64,000 bases of DNA from Saccharomycopsis malanga. Taxonomy: Eukaryota; Ascomycota; Saccharomycetes; Ascoideales; Saccharomycopsidaceae. The position numbers and the translations under genes were made by a program. Positions 47,751-58,674 of the stretch are shown here, one piece after another. The notes beneath the pieces were generated by a model, which saw only the letters and a program-made list of their open reading frames with translations, searched no databases and was not told the origin of the DNA. The DNA lies in NCBI GenBank assembly GCA_004014935.1, contig CP025324.1, forward strand, positions 1,178,001 to 1,242,000, read 5' to 3'. Position 1 is the stretch's first letter. Each line of letters begins with the position of its first letter.

Positions 47751-49232
47751 ATGGGATCAAACAATCCTCGTTTTCAATCTGAAAATGCTGCTGGCAGCGA
47801 GAGTATGGAGCTTCGCTCAATGTCGTTGGATAGTAATACGATGCCAGACGAGGACGAGGAGTTTGGAGAGTTGTTTGATAATGAGGATGATACAGGCAAG
47901 TCAAGTATGAAAATGGCATTTATGAACATGTCCAACAGTATTTTGGGAGCAGGGATTATAGGTCAACCCTATGCCACCAGAAACTGCGGCATCATGACCA
48001 GCATATTGATATTTCTTCTTTTGACGGCGATCATCGACTGGACCATTAGGTTAATCATCATAAATTGCAAGCTTTCGGCCACCAGGACGTACCAGGCCAC
48101 GGCATACAAGTGTTTTGGCAAAACCGGTAAGATTATCATACTACTTTCGCAAGGATTCTTTGCTGTGGGAGGCTCCATTGCCTTTTGCATTATCATAGGC
48201 GATACCATCCCACATGTGTTCCAGTCGATTGTGCCAACGTCCTGGATTGACAAAAGCTACTTGTTGCAAGTTGTTTTACGACGCAACTCTGTCATCATCT
48301 TACTAACCTGTTTTGTATCGTACCCGTTATCTTTGACAGACAATATTGCCAAGCTCGCAATGTCGTCCTTGTTTGCCCTCGTAAACATGATGACAATCAT
48401 TCTAATCATAGTAGTCCACGGCTTCACCCTATCTCGTGACGTCCTCAACAAATACACCTTTGAAAGCCTGTTCCAAGGCTACGTTTTCAACTGGTCCATT
48501 TTCCAGGGCATCAGCGTTGTGTCTTTTGCTCTTGTCTGCCACCATAACACATCCTTTATATACGATTCTCTCCGTAAGCCTACCTTGGACCGCTTCACCA
48601 AACTCACCCATTTGAGCTGCTTTGTCTCCATGATCTGCTGTGGCCTTGTGGGTGTGTCTGGTGATCTCATGTTCAAAGACAATACCAAGGGCAACATCCT
48701 CAACAACTTCAGCGAGGACGACTGGATCATCAATGTAGCCAGAGTCTGTTTTGGCCTAAACATGTTGACCACTTTTCCTTTAGAAATCTTTGTAGTTAGA
48801 CAGGTTGCTGATGATTTGTTGAATATCAATAAAGCTGACCAAATAATTCACCAAGCCATTCCTCAAAACGAAACCCTCTCAAGCCTCGATTCCGACAACA
48901 ATCCAGTCCAACTAGAGGAATCTTCTTCAAGTAAACATTTCATGCTAACAACAATTCTTGTGTTTGGCACCATGGGCGTCTCTTTACTCACTTGTAATCT
49001 TGGCGCTACTTTAGAACTCATTGGATCCGTCTCTGCCTCTATAATTGCCTTCATATTCCCTTGTATGTGCTATATGAAATTGTCAGATTACAAGTCCAAA
49101 ACATGGAGCCAAAATTTCCCCAGCTATTTCACCATCGTCTTTGGCTTTTTGATTCTAATAATTTCGTCATCTCAAACCATCTTTGAAGCCTTCCATGGAG
49201 ATTCATCAGGAGACCACTGTAAAGTCGGTTAG
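47751..49232 (+). CDS. AVT2: Vacuolar amino acid transporter, AAAP family (Avt2-like)
   Basis: 493 residues from the ATG at 47751. An acidic N-terminal tail (MPDEDEEFGELFDNEDD) of about 55 residues is followed by about eleven membrane helices. The first has the family motif NMSNSILGAGIIGQPYATRN, and later blocks include YPLSLTDNIAKLA and the amphipathic loop FIYDSLRKPTLDRFTKLTH. This is the amino acid/auxin permease superfamily, and the closest pattern I recall is S. cerevisiae Avt2 (GAGIIGQP plus IIDWT/LRLI). Avt2 itself is poorly characterised; others of the group exchange neutral amino acids across the vacuolar membrane. Alternatives are Avt5-7. The CTG codon in SLFQGY is one of few. Confidence 0.82.
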   Translation: MGSNNPRFQSENAAGSESMELRSMSLDSNTMPDEDEEFGELFDNEDDTGKSSMKMAFMNMSNSILGAGIIGQPYATRNCGIMTSILIFLLLTAIIDWTIRLIIINCKLSATRTYQATAYKCFGKTGKIIILLSQGFFAVGGSIAFCIIIGDTIPHVFQSIVPTSWIDKSYLLQVVLRRNSVIILLTCFVSYPLSLTDNIAKLAMSSLFALVNMMTIILIIVVHGFTLSRDVLNKYTFESLFQGYVFNWSIFQGISVVSFALVCHHNTSFIYDSLRKPTLDRFTKLTHLSCFVSMICCGLVGVSGDLMFKDNTKGNILNNFSEDDWIINVARVCFGLNMLTTFPLEIFVVRQVADDLLNINKADQIIHQAIPQNETLSSLDSDNNPVQLEESSSSKHFMLTTILVFGTMGVSLLTCNLGATLELIGSVSASIIAFIFPCMCYMKLSDYKSKTWSQNFPSYFTIVFGFLILIISSSQTIFEAFHGDSSGDHCKVG

Positions 49233-50580
49233 CATTTGCCTTTTCATCCTTCTTTTTCTATTTTCTCCTTGGTACTGTTTTATATCGCATTATTCTTTGC
49301 ATCTTGCTGTCATTCTTGGGTTTTGTTTCTCTTTACATTTTTATGGTTACGCACTTATATAGTAATAGTACCGGTTTTTCGTCAAATGCTGAGTATAATA
49401 GGCCATTTTATTACTTTCACCATCGTATTTATACATGTAGAAATATGCTTTTAAATAGTTTTCCAAATCCTTGACTTGAACTTTGGTTTACAACTTGCTA
49501 GAATTTGATTAAAAAGTCAACTCTGATAAAATGAACTCGTTAATAAAACTAAAATCATAATTTAACATTTTCTTTTTACATTAAAATGATATAATTTCAA
49601 ACAGTGCTCTTAAAATATCGCCATAAATCTCCAAACTTCAAATCTAATATTCCAAAGACATATGCCCATGGAAAAACCTCCGGTTAAACTACTACTAATA
49701 AAGCTGTAAAGCATTAATATCCATTTCCACTGCCAATAGTAAAACCTAGGATGTATTATTCATGGCTAGCAAAACTGATATTCTTACATTTTTGTTCATT
49801 CGTATCATAGGATGAGAATCATGATCCAAACTAGAGCTTTTTTTGGCAGAGGATGGGACAGTGAACAGGGAAAATGCAAAAGAGAAGAAAAATTCAAATA
49901 GTTTTCTTCAAATTCCAACATAACCAGCGCAATTCTACTTTACTGTCATATAATAAGCAAAAATAAGAAGTATTTATCATATTAAACATGATATTAGAAC
50001 AATATTTTTCAGTAGAATTGTGACAATATATGACGATTGATTTAATTGACTAATTAGTTTCTCAAAATGGAGACAAAAAAGTAGAATACAAGTAACTTGG
50101 GCTACTGTTTACTCTACCAAGTATATATACCTTCATAGCTACTAGTTGACCCCATGCATGTACCATGCAAGCTTAATGCATGACACATGCGCCACCTCAT
50201 GCACCATCCTTGAAGCTTGAAAAAATCCCCAATTTTACCAAGGGGTTAATCAGGCGATTTCGAGGATTTTGGCCATTTTTCAAAAAAACCACGTGACAGT
50301 GCATGGGCTGTCCTGCCTCAACATGTATCTCTGATGCAAACTGAATACTTTTTTCTATGCATTCTTGCATATTGAAGTTGTTACTCACTTTTTAATATCA
50401 ATATTTAGCCTCCAAATAGAAAAGCAATAAGAAAAATGATGTTTCTACCATCGACTTTGTAGCTCGTTGAATGGTTATTTCGTAACAATAGCAGAAGCTG
50501 ATAAACAACATATATGTCTACTTTATACCTAATTATATTTCACTTCTCCCATGAAGCCTCTTCCCTTGTACTCAATCGCT
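49233..50580. other. Long intergenic region, no gene seen
   Basis: AT-rich DNA 3' of AVT2. Several ATGCATG/CATGCACC motifs cluster at 50150-50210, and CACGTG lies at 50291. Short frames have no motifs I recognise. Confidence 0.4.
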
Positions 50581-50968
50581 TATTGAGTCTGTTTTCGAAC
50601 CATTTCAATAACAATATTGCGAAAACGAGTATCTATTAGCTGCGTTCTGCTAAAAGGCTGATAAAAATGAATGGGATAAAAATCGAAATGCTGTATTCTA
50701 CAAATAATGAATACACACTCACACAACTTGTCTTCCCTGATCTTGAATACGTTTTGCTTATTGTTTTTAAAATTTTTATGCAACTGCTGAATATCAAGTT
50801 GTAGAAAAGAGTAAACATGTTGTAGAAAGACCATAACATCAATAAGAAGGATATATTCTTCTTACATCTTTAACATTAATATATATTGTATATTGATTTC
50901 TAGATTTATGTAAAGTACAATTAATATTAAATTTGATATAAAATAAACTAATTAATGTACATAAATCT

Positions 50969-51385
50969 TTACAAGTGGTACTTATGATTTATTCTGAAAA
51001 ATACATAAATTATTATATAAAAAGAATAATTTAGATAAAAATTGATTAACTTGATTTTTATCTCTAGGTTACCTTTGTTTTGGTTACTGAATCCTTTATT
51101 GGGTTTATATGCTGTGATTTGATGACAATTTCTACCTGGTCTGAAGCCAAACGAGTATTCATCTCCTAGTGATTCCATGTATGGCTCTATTACTAGTTTC
51201 AATAGCATTTGCAACGCTCTGACGCCGCATATATGGTGGACTGGAATGCACGAGTAACACTTAATAATATAGTTTGAGTAAAGAAGAGCTGGTTGTAAGA
51301 TGGCCATTAAACAGGTGATACTAAGATGGTTCAGAGAATAAAAAAATAACCTGGTTGACTTTATGGAAAAGATACTATTCAACAA
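50969..51385 (-). pseudogene. Fragment of a group II intron reverse transcriptase, probable mitochondrial DNA in the nucleus
   Basis: A 138-codon frame on the minus strand. Residues about 54-90 (roughly 51226-51115) read GVRALQMLLKLVIEPYMESL then GDEYSFGFRPGRNCHQ, the core block of group II intron reverse transcriptases (E-P-x-x-E ... S-x-G-F-R-P-G-R-x-x-H-Q). No catalytic YADD, maturase or endonuclease part follows, and the frame decays into AT-rich sequence. In yeasts such introns live in mitochondrial cox1 or cob, and the flank 50840-51080 is very AT-rich as mitochondrial DNA is. It is therefore probably a nuclear insertion of mitochondrial DNA, not a gene. It is not an LTR-element polymerase: the GFRPGRNCHQ form is specific to intron reverse transcriptases. 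The outer limits are uncertain. Confidence 0.72.
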
Positions 51386-51845
51386 AAAACAAAGTAGTGT
51401 CTAATATTTATGTATCGCACTGGAACTTTGATCTACTGAATTTGTCAACAACCAAATTGCAAAAGAAGGTGCTATTCGGGACTCAGACAAATCAGAGGTG
51501 TTGTAAAGTTTCTCGTGGCTCATATACCATTTTACTGCCCAATGTTTTAGAAATACCGTCTAAAATATAAAATTTATTCTCTTTTGCGCTTTGAGCCTTA
51601 TGTAACATAAACATGTCTTTTTATCGCAACTGGCAATCAGCAGTAGTAGATATGTATTTTGACAAAGTAAACAATTAATTTAGATCAACAAAAGGCTTGC
51701 AGAACAACAGGAATTTTCAAAAACGTTTTGTTGTCTGAACTAAACATGTTTGGTAGAAACAATCTTAGATAGAATAGTACTTTATAGTAACAAGCACTTG
51801 GAACCAAATCAAGTAAAAACGGGCTAAATAAACCAAATACCATAT
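51386..51845. other. Intergenic, no gene seen
   Basis: AT-rich spacer between the intron fragment and the next SINE-like copy. Confidence 0.4.
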
Positions 51846-52131
51846 AGTTCAGCTATTAGCACTATCGAAGAAAGACCTAGGTTCGTACCCGACTTTGAAA
51901 ACATTTTACTAGCTGCTTCTACGATGCTGAATTCACAGTCAAGTGCAACTGTCTGAACTATGACCTAGACCAAAGTCTGATGCTCACTTTTCAATTCATT
52001 AAATGAGAAAATCATGATGACCGGACATTAATTGGGTTTTCCTTGCTGGGGTTTACCAAGTCCCTTTAGACATGGCGCGTATACACGGAATCAATATGAA
52101 CTGGGCTCGAAATATAGTATATTATTATTAA
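51846..52131 (+). mobile_element. SINE-like element next to the TOF1 stop codon
   Basis: AGTTCAGCTATTAGCACTAT (second-type tRNA-like half), CGAAGAAAGACCT, a B-box-like AGGTTCGTACCCGA, body (CATTTTACTAGCTGCTTCTAC, GAGAAAATCATGATGACCGG), GGGGTTTACC and the full tail to ATTATTATTA. It ends 30 bp before the TOF1 stop codon. A 7-bp ACCATAT match flanks it, with only 8 of 12 bases over the wider site, so the duplication is uncertain. Confidence 0.75.
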
Positions 52132-52161
52132 AATCAAACCATATTGCAAATTGTATATAAA

Positions 52162-55100
52162 TCAGTCGTCATCATCGTCGATAACAGTCTTTTTTCTACG
52201 AACCACAATGGTTTCTTCGTCATCACTGGCGTCTTCCACTGCACTAGCTGTTTGAGAGTCTTGGTCAAGATCTGTTAGTTTTGTATGATGGATTTTGAGA
52301 GTTTTCAAGTTGCTGTTGTCAATGATTTGGCCTTCAAGTTCTTTATATAATAAAGTATCCTTGGATTTTGATGGTTCGTTAGGTTCCGGAGTTTCTTCGA
52401 ATTCTGGAGTTTCTGTTGAGGAATCCAAATCGGTATTGGTTTCTTCTTGGGGCTTTGAAATAATTTCAGCTGATTTTACTGATTCTATTTCTTCGTAACT
52501 TGGTAAAGTGCCAGCACTGAAATCATTAGTAAATTGTTCATATTGTGTTTTACTAATCAAGCCACCATTACGATCAATAAGCTGTCTTAGTCTTTTTTCC
52601 TTTTCGAAAAATAACTTATCTGCCTCGTTATCACTTTCGTCTTCGGAGGATTCAATGTACATTGCAGAAGAGTATTTTACCACGGCTGTTGGGATTTTCT
52701 TTTTCTTAGGCTTGTCTTTTTCCAGTTCATCAGTGTCAGATAAGTCAATTTTACGTTTTAAAGTACGTTTTCTTCTGGTAGAATGGGTTTTTTGGGGACC
52801 AACCAAGGTTTTTTCATATTGAGCTGCCAAAGAAGCCAATTGCTCAATACGTTTCTGGCATAAAATACGATCTTTGATTTCCAACTGTTCATGGCGGAGT
52901 TTTTTTATCAAGCTGCACCATTCGATATACGCTTGTTTGGCATCTTCCAACTCGGGAGTGGTGTCCGTTGGTTGTAGAAGGTCAGAATCAGAGGCAGATT
53001 CAACGTCAGTATAATACAGATCCTGATCAACAGGTTTGGTGAACGCAGACAATGTTTTCTCTGCTTTGAGAATGTAGGGGTTCTTAAGATAATATTCCAA
53101 GGTTCTTTGAGCAGCATAAATTTCCAATCCATCCACTACAACCTGGCATTTGCCACCAAACCTGACAGGCACCTCAAAGCCAATGGTTTTCAACAAGAGC
53201 CTCAAAGGAGCGTTTTTTAGAAACTCTTTCTTCATGGCGGTGTCTTTACAAGTCATAGTAGGAAAAGTGCCGTTACTGTCGTTTTTCCATTGGTCCAACA
53301 TGGATTTTAGCTCCGAATTAAGATGCTCCAAGATTTTCTTGTTCTTTGAACTTATGAAATATGCGAGAATCCCGATTTTCTCCTCTACAGAATACTTGCT
53401 GCTTTTAAACTCGATTTCTCTGGCAGGTTTCAATCTTCTGTTCTTAACATCTTCTTTTGCTTCGTCTACTGCCTGGTTTATGATGCTTTCTCGTTCGTCA
53501 GGATCTAAATTGTCTCCTAACTGAGCCTTGGTCCGGTCTATCACGTCTGAGACCAGGTCTGACTGGATAGAACGTTCTCCGGTGTTGAAATACTGGACAG
53601 AGTCGTGGAATTTGGGGAACAAAAGCTCGACGGCCAAACTGGGGGTTTGTTCCAAATGATGACGTAGAGACTTCATGTAATATTTGAAGAAATCCTCAAA
53701 CTCAGGCCGGAGAGTAGAAATGACGGAGCGGTTTTGAGGGCCCAAAATGTCATGGACCAAAGCCAAAAAGTCAAGTCGCAAGAGATATGTGTGTTGTTTG
53801 TAGGCAAAATACACCTTGTGGAAGAAATGGAGCGCTTTTCTGAGATAGATCAAGTCCACAGAGTCGTATTGTTTGAAAAGTCTCAAGTATGTGTTGATTG
53901 TGGATTCATTGATGAAAGAATGAAAGAAATCAGCGAATCGAAACTCCCGGAGCTTTAGTTTGAATTTACGCCGGACGCCTTGGATCTGGTCTTCCTCCAG
54001 AGTCTTTTTGGCCGATTTGCGGTTTACAATCACCAACTTGTCTTCTTTGCTCAAATGCTGCAAGGTCTTGAAACAGATATCGAGGAAATCAACCACTGCC
54101 ATGATAAACCGCAAGTTTTTGTTCTGGGCCTGTTTTGCTATGGTGGACAAGCTTTTGAGAAACAAGTCGTCGGTGAAAATGCTTTTCAAAGTTCCTATGG
54201 CAACGTCCACGTCTCTTTCGATCTTGGACTGGCTCATGTCGTTCAACAACAACAAAATCTCTTTGAATACAATGATTCCAGCATGGCAGAACGAGACATC
54301 TGCCGCTTTTTCTTCCTTGTTGAGGAAGACCTTGAGCAATCTGATGTTATCAGCTACTAGCACGCTCGCTATCAAGCCGTATTCGCTCATATCGTCAACC
54401 TGGCCAGCTTGATTCTGGCCATCTACAGAGTTTCTACGAAGCCGCTCAAACTCTAGAAACCAGGCGGATACCATACAATACTGGATACAGTGAAGATCGA
54501 CGACTTCTGTCCCCAAAAACTTTTTTCCCATCACCGCTACAAACTGGTTGAATCCTCCATCGACAAACGTTTCTGCAAATCCGCCAAGTGCCTCCTGTGA
54601 ATCTTTGAGCAAATGTTTTACTTTCTCGTTGACGTCTTCCGCCTGTAAAGCTATTCTTTGGCCAGTGGTTTTCCATTTTTTGCTAGCATTCAACCGTTCC
54701 ATGGTTTTTTCTGCAGAAAGCAATGCTTTTTGCCCTGAAATCGTCAACCTGCCTGTTTCTTTCGTGTCCAACGATAAGAGAGATCCAAACCGCGAGTGCC
54801 GCGAGGCAGACTCCTTTATGAATCTTGTTTTGAGCTTGTTTTCTTTCTGTAGCAATTCGCCCAACTCAGAGCCCGCTTTCTCTGTGCCACTGTTGCGTGC
54901 CAATAGGGCAGAGACCTTAACTCCAGAGGTCAAATAGTATAGACACTCCAAGGAACCAAAACCAAGCACCTTGTCGTCAAACTCTTTGCCCAAACCGGCA
55001 AACAACGTGATGAGAAACTTGAGAACCTTGTTATTATGGAACACCGAGATCACCGTACTCAAAGAAACGTCATCGTTGGAAACATCTGCTGGAAGAGCCG

Positions 55101-55851
55101 AGGTCGGAATGGTGCTTTTGTTAGACCGTGCTTTGGCCTTCAAGGCAAACAAGACTGTTTCTGGCTCTATTGCAAGCACATTTCGAAGAAACAAGACGCA
55201 TAAGTTGAGCACACTGTCGTCACGAGTGGTTCGTTTATGTTTGGGCAAAGATACGATCGGAATCACTATTCTGATTACCGCTTCAAAGGCAGCACCGTTG
55301 CGAAACCCAAGAAGGGCCTTTTTGTACCGCAACTGGTTGGTCTTGAGCTTATGGTAGTTAGTCACCTGGTTGATTGTCGATTCATTGTTCACCAATTGTA
55401 AAGGCCATGTCAACGGCACCAATAACTCTAAACAAAGACACGCAATTCTATCCCTGTACACCTTGTTTTCTGCAGATATCTGCCCATTCAAGTACGAGTC
55501 GTTCCAATCGCATAATACCCATAATAAATCATTTGTAACTAAACTGGTTTCTCCCACAGCCAACGCTACATCCCATTTCTTACAACTCTTGTCAAACTTG
55601 AGCCACCGCTTCAAATCCTTCAAAACTGCATACGCATTAACCCCAAGCCTGTACGGAGGCGGAAATGCTTCAGAAGTATGGTCTGGGCCCCCAAGAGCCG
55701 ATACTAACGAAGATATATGAGCTTTGATAACATGCTGCGTTCTTGTCTTCGAAGTGTCTTCCTTGAGTATCTCCTCAGTCAACTGGCCTACTCTATCCAC
55801 TTTTTGGTCTTCATCAACATCCACAAGCGTCTTGTCAGTTTCTATCAGCAT
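52162..55851 (-). CDS. TOF1: Replication fork protection protein Tof1 (Timeless family)
   Basis: 1229 residues from the ATG at 55851, close to S. cerevisiae Tof1 (1238). The N-terminal Timeless domain is clear: ISSLVSALGG, AYAVLKDLKRWLKFD, LLWVLCDWND, then YRDRIACLCLELLVPLTWPL and YKKALLGFRNGAAFEAVIRI. The middle (about residues 590-760) has the second helical repeat block (FKLKLREFRFADFFHSFINE, LRKALHFFHKVYFAYKQHTY). The C-terminal quarter is acidic and Lys/Arg-rich, ending in an Asp run. With Csm3 and Mrc1, Tof1 travels with the replisome, pauses forks at barriers and transmits checkpoint signals. It shares a short divergent promoter with YIF1. Its stop codon is 30 bp from a SINE-like element, which may supply the 3' end of its mRNA. 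Confidence 0.95.
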   Translation of the reverse strand: MLIETDKTLVDVDEDQKVDRVGQLTEEILKEDTSKTRTQHVIKAHISSLVSALGGPDHTSEAFPPPYRLGVNAYAVLKDLKRWLKFDKSCKKWDVALAVGETSLVTNDLLWVLCDWNDSYLNGQISAENKVYRDRIACLCLELLVPLTWPLQLVNNESTINQVTNYHKLKTNQLRYKKALLGFRNGAAFEAVIRIVIPIVSLPKHKRTTRDDSVLNLCVLFLRNVLAIEPETVLFALKAKARSNKSTIPTSALPADVSNDDVSLSTVISVFHNNKVLKFLITLFAGLGKEFDDKVLGFGSLECLYYLTSGVKVSALLARNSGTEKAGSELGELLQKENKLKTRFIKESASRHSRFGSLLSLDTKETGRLTISGQKALLSAEKTMERLNASKKWKTTGQRIALQAEDVNEKVKHLLKDSQEALGGFAETFVDGGFNQFVAVMGKKFLGTEVVDLHCIQYCMVSAWFLEFERLRRNSVDGQNQAGQVDDMSEYGLIASVLVADNIRLLKVFLNKEEKAADVSFCHAGIIVFKEILLLLNDMSQSKIERDVDVAIGTLKSIFTDDLFLKSLSTIAKQAQNKNLRFIMAVVDFLDICFKTLQHLSKEDKLVIVNRKSAKKTLEEDQIQGVRRKFKLKLREFRFADFFHSFINESTINTYLRLFKQYDSVDLIYLRKALHFFHKVYFAYKQHTYLLRLDFLALVHDILGPQNRSVISTLRPEFEDFFKYYMKSLRHHLEQTPSLAVELLFPKFHDSVQYFNTGERSIQSDLVSDVIDRTKAQLGDNLDPDERESIINQAVDEAKEDVKNRRLKPAREIEFKSSKYSVEEKIGILAYFISSKNKKILEHLNSELKSMLDQWKNDSNGTFPTMTCKDTAMKKEFLKNAPLRLLLKTIGFEVPVRFGGKCQVVVDGLEIYAAQRTLEYYLKNPYILKAEKTLSAFTKPVDQDLYYTDVESASDSDLLQPTDTTPELEDAKQAYIEWCSLIKKLRHEQLEIKDRILCQKRIEQLASLAAQYEKTLVGPQKTHSTRRKRTLKRKIDLSDTDELEKDKPKKKKIPTAVVKYSSAMYIESSEDESDNEADKLFFEKEKRLRQLIDRNGGLISKTQYEQFTNDFSAGTLPSYEEIESVKSAEIISKPQEETNTDLDSSTETPEFEETPEPNEPSKSKDTLLYKELEGQIIDNSNLKTLKIHHTKLTDLDQDSQTASAVEDASDDEETIVVRRKKTVIDDDDD

Positions 55852-56199
55852 TTTGGTCCTGTTTGTGAAAAGTGTACTAAATATCCTGAATATAATATGA
55901 ATATAAATCTATACTTACGCGTAAAAGTTACGCGTTAGCCATTAAGCCACCCCCATTAAATTATCACACCCCACGTCCCATACACATCGCACATAACCAC
56001 CCCATTTTTGCTGACGCTGGATCGTCAAGGTGTATTATATAGTTGGCGTTTCGAAGCATTAAACAACAAAAGTCAATCAACAATTGATGAATTAGCAAAG
56101 TATTTTTTGAAAAGTGTTTGAATTGGATGGACATCTAAAAGTTTCAAATTTCATTGGTACAATATAGATTAGTTGAATCAGTAGAAATCAATTTTTCCA
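55852..56199. promoter_or_regulatory. Shared divergent promoter of TOF1 and YIF1
   Basis: 348 bp between the two start codons. It contains ACGCGT at 55918-55923 and AAAGTTACGCGTTAG at 55923-55937. ACGCGT is the MluI cell-cycle box (MBF), which would fit G1/S expression of TOF1. Assigned by motif only. Confidence 0.5.
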
Positions 56200-57156
56200 A
56201 TGTATAATCCATATAGTCAACAGGCTACGTCTTCGACAGCAAATGTGTTCAGCAATGGCCAGCCAAATGCTCGGATTGTGCATCCGCAGCCTCAACATCC
56301 ACAGCAACAGATGCCAGACATAATAGGAAGTTCGGGAACTGCTCCAAATAACGCTGGGCAAGGCGGTGTCCCCATATTCAACAATATTTTTAATGATCCA
56401 CGTGCAAATCTAGGATTTCAAGTAGGCCAGTCAGCGCTTGCTCAAGGGCAGCAAATGATGGAGAACAATTTGAAGCCATTTGTAGGATCTCCATCAGACT
56501 TGAAAAACTTGTTCAAAGTTTCAAATCAGTACGTTTTGAAAAAGATGTTTTTAATCTTGTTTCCATTCAGACACAACAGCTGGTCACGTTTGATCTTGAA
56601 CAACCATAACGCTGCCAACGGCAGATCCGAGTCTTTCGAGGTGCCGGTGAACGATATCAATTCCCCGGATCTCTACATACCTCTCATGGCATTTATCACA
56701 TACATCTTGCTATGTGCTATTCTTCAGGGCTTGAAAGGCGACTTCCACCCAGAGTTGTTTGGCTACACTTCTTCTATTGTGTTTGGCTACCAGCTTTTAG
56801 ACTTTTTCGTGCTCAAGTTGGCATTGTATCTTCTCAACGTAGAGTCCAACTCCTGGGATTTGATCAGTTATTCAAACTACAAATTCATCCCTTTGGTGGT
56901 CAGCTTGGTAGCCGACAATCTCTTGCGTGGTTCCAGTGGAACGGCTAAACATTCGCTTCTCTACTGGTCTGTCTTCAGCTATTTGGACTTTTCCTTTGCT
57001 TTTTTCCTCATGAGATCCTTGAAACAGGTCATACTAGGTAATGGCATCAACACTGCTACCCAGACTGTCACCCAGAAGCAACGGCAAAAACGAATCTACT
57101 TTCTTTTTGGTTACTCCTTCCCATTTCAGATGGTGCTCATGTGGCTATTGCTTTGA
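56200..57156 (+). CDS. YIF1: ER-Golgi vesicle protein Yif1
   Basis: 318 residues from the ATG at 56200 (S. cerevisiae Yif1 is 314). A proline/glutamine/asparagine-rich cytosolic tail of about 60 residues is followed by the family signature around FNNIFNDPRANLGFQVGQSA and QMMENNLKPFVGS. About five membrane helices follow (for example PLMAFITYILLCAILQGL and DFFVLKLALYLL), ending in a hydrophobic tail. Yif1 binds Yip1 and Rab GTPases (Ypt1, Sec4) on COPII vesicles and is needed for their fusion with the Golgi. It diverges from TOF1 with no functional link. Confidence 0.95.
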   Translation: MYNPYSQQATSSTANVFSNGQPNARIVHPQPQHPQQQMPDIIGSSGTAPNNAGQGGVPIFNNIFNDPRANLGFQVGQSALAQGQQMMENNLKPFVGSPSDLKNLFKVSNQYVLKKMFLILFPFRHNSWSRLILNNHNAANGRSESFEVPVNDINSPDLYIPLMAFITYILLCAILQGLKGDFHPELFGYTSSIVFGYQLLDFFVLKLALYLLNVESNSWDLISYSNYKFIPLVVSLVADNLLRGSSGTAKHSLLYWSVFSYLDFSFAFFLMRSLKQVILGNGINTATQTVTQKQRQKRIYFLFGYSFPFQMVLMWLLL

Positions 57157-57227
57157 GTCTGTATAATTGTAATGTACATCGGTTGTTTGGTCATTTAATC
57201 TTTGTAGATTGTAGTGGGAAGTTAATC

Positions 57228-57325
57228 GCCGTATGGCCCAGTAGTTAGTGCTCTCACAGAAGAGATCAAAGGCCTGGTAGTTAATCTAGTGCATAGTGCT
57301 CCAAAAAAGACCTGGGTGAGAGGAT
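57228..57325 (+). mobile_element. SINE-like head fragment
   Basis: GCCGTATGGCCCAGTAGTTAGTG (A box), CTCTCACAGAAGAG hairpin, GGCCTGGTAGTTAATCTAGTGC (second tRNA-like half) and AAAAAAGACCTGGGTG. It stops before the B box. It lies 70 bp beyond the YIF1 stop. Confidence 0.65.
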
Positions 57326-57479
57326 TATCCACAACAATACTGACCTTATAAACAAATCAATTCAAAGCGCAATTATCAGTTTATTTGCGTTTATACACTT
57401 GCCAAAAAATGTGTATATTATTCGCCAAAGTATACTCTCGAAAAGTAAAGATATATCTCTTTTTAACAAATAATATGCC

Positions 57480-58580
57480 AATATGCCTTACTTTTGCCAG
57501 GTGGCCAAGTTGGTTAGGCCATGCGCCACACAAAATAGTGCAGAATAGTGTAGAAAAGTAAGTGTGGCGTTCCTCACTTGGGGTTTTGGTACTCGATTCG
57601 CGCTGTTGATGTTTTTGAGAAATTATCAAATGGTTTGTTGAGTTAAATCTATGCTATCCAGGTTATATTGATTTGAAAAACATACACCTGAGTTTTACAA
57701 TTTTTTTGCTTTATTATAGTACTATTTATAATAAACGCTCTCAAGTTTTCGAATAAATATTTGATATAACGGAAAATTTCCAATTTTGACAAAAAGTTGA
57801 TTCTGTTAAACCATATTCTAGAGTCTTTACAGCAAACCAAACCATACAAAAATTTTATTTCCATAATCCGTAGATCCTAAAGTTTTATAGCATGTAATGG
57901 GTTTTGGAGATTTGGCTTTTAAATAATATTTAATAGAGAAATATATCACTTTGTCGAAAATAACACATAATTTGTTAACAATCGTGTTTTTCACCCCTCA
58001 GAGAAACTTTCTTTATTTTTTTGACATTACTCCATAATTTTTAATTGTTGTTAAATAATTCCTGCTTTCTTCAGAATTTTGATGAGGTTTTGTTTCAAAG
58101 AAACGCGTATCTCAAGAGCTAAATAAGGTATTGTTTATTATAGGTACTCAGAGGAACTTATAAGGATATAAAACCATTATATAGTGCCAAACTAGCATAT
58201 TGTGACTTCTTCTATACATTGGATATTTTATGGGGCTCTGGAAAGCGTAATGCACTTATCAATAAGCTTTATACTCCAGTTTGAGGGAGGCCTTTTTAAT
58301 AAACCTTTCATTCCTAATCAAGTTAATGTTAAAATGTTACAATGTTACTCAGACTTTTGTTTTTTGTTTTCTTGATATTCCAGTTTCTGATTTGCTTTAT
58401 TACATACTTATGAAAGTTGTATAATGACTGTAAATCGGTGATAAACTTTGATTGTTTTTTCGCCAGAATTATAAGGTAAGTTTTAGTTTTCAACACAAGG
58501 GTATGTCAATTGTACTGGAAGATTTTTATTGTTGTAAGCCTGAATTAATATTGAAGTAAAAAACAGCAAAAACTTGTTTT
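57480..58580 (+). mobile_element. Long tRNA-headed non-coding element, copy D
   Basis: ATATGCCTTACTTTTGCCAG, then the A box TGGCCAAGTTGGTTAGGCC, the GCGCCACAC/GTGTGGCG stem enclosing only two 10-bp repeats, and B-box-like GGTACTCGATTCGCG. The body follows copies A-C with substantial divergence, through TGGGGCTCTGGAAAGCGTAA to GTAAGCCTGAATTAATATTG. It lacks the shared tail. Related sequence extends about 80 bp left, as in copy C. Confidence 0.68.
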
Positions 58581-58604
58581 CCTGTTATTTTAAAGCGAAA
58601 CTTT

Positions 58605-58674
58605 CCATTTTGTTATATAAATATTCAAATTAGTTGCATTTTCATGATTTTATGGAGAAATGAATCTAAATTGG
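58605..58674 (+). repeat. 70-bp repeat shared with 36740-36809
   Basis: 69 of 70 bases match the reverse complement of 36740-36809. It begins CCATTTTGTTATATAAATAT and ends GAATCTAAATTGG. Confidence 0.85.
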
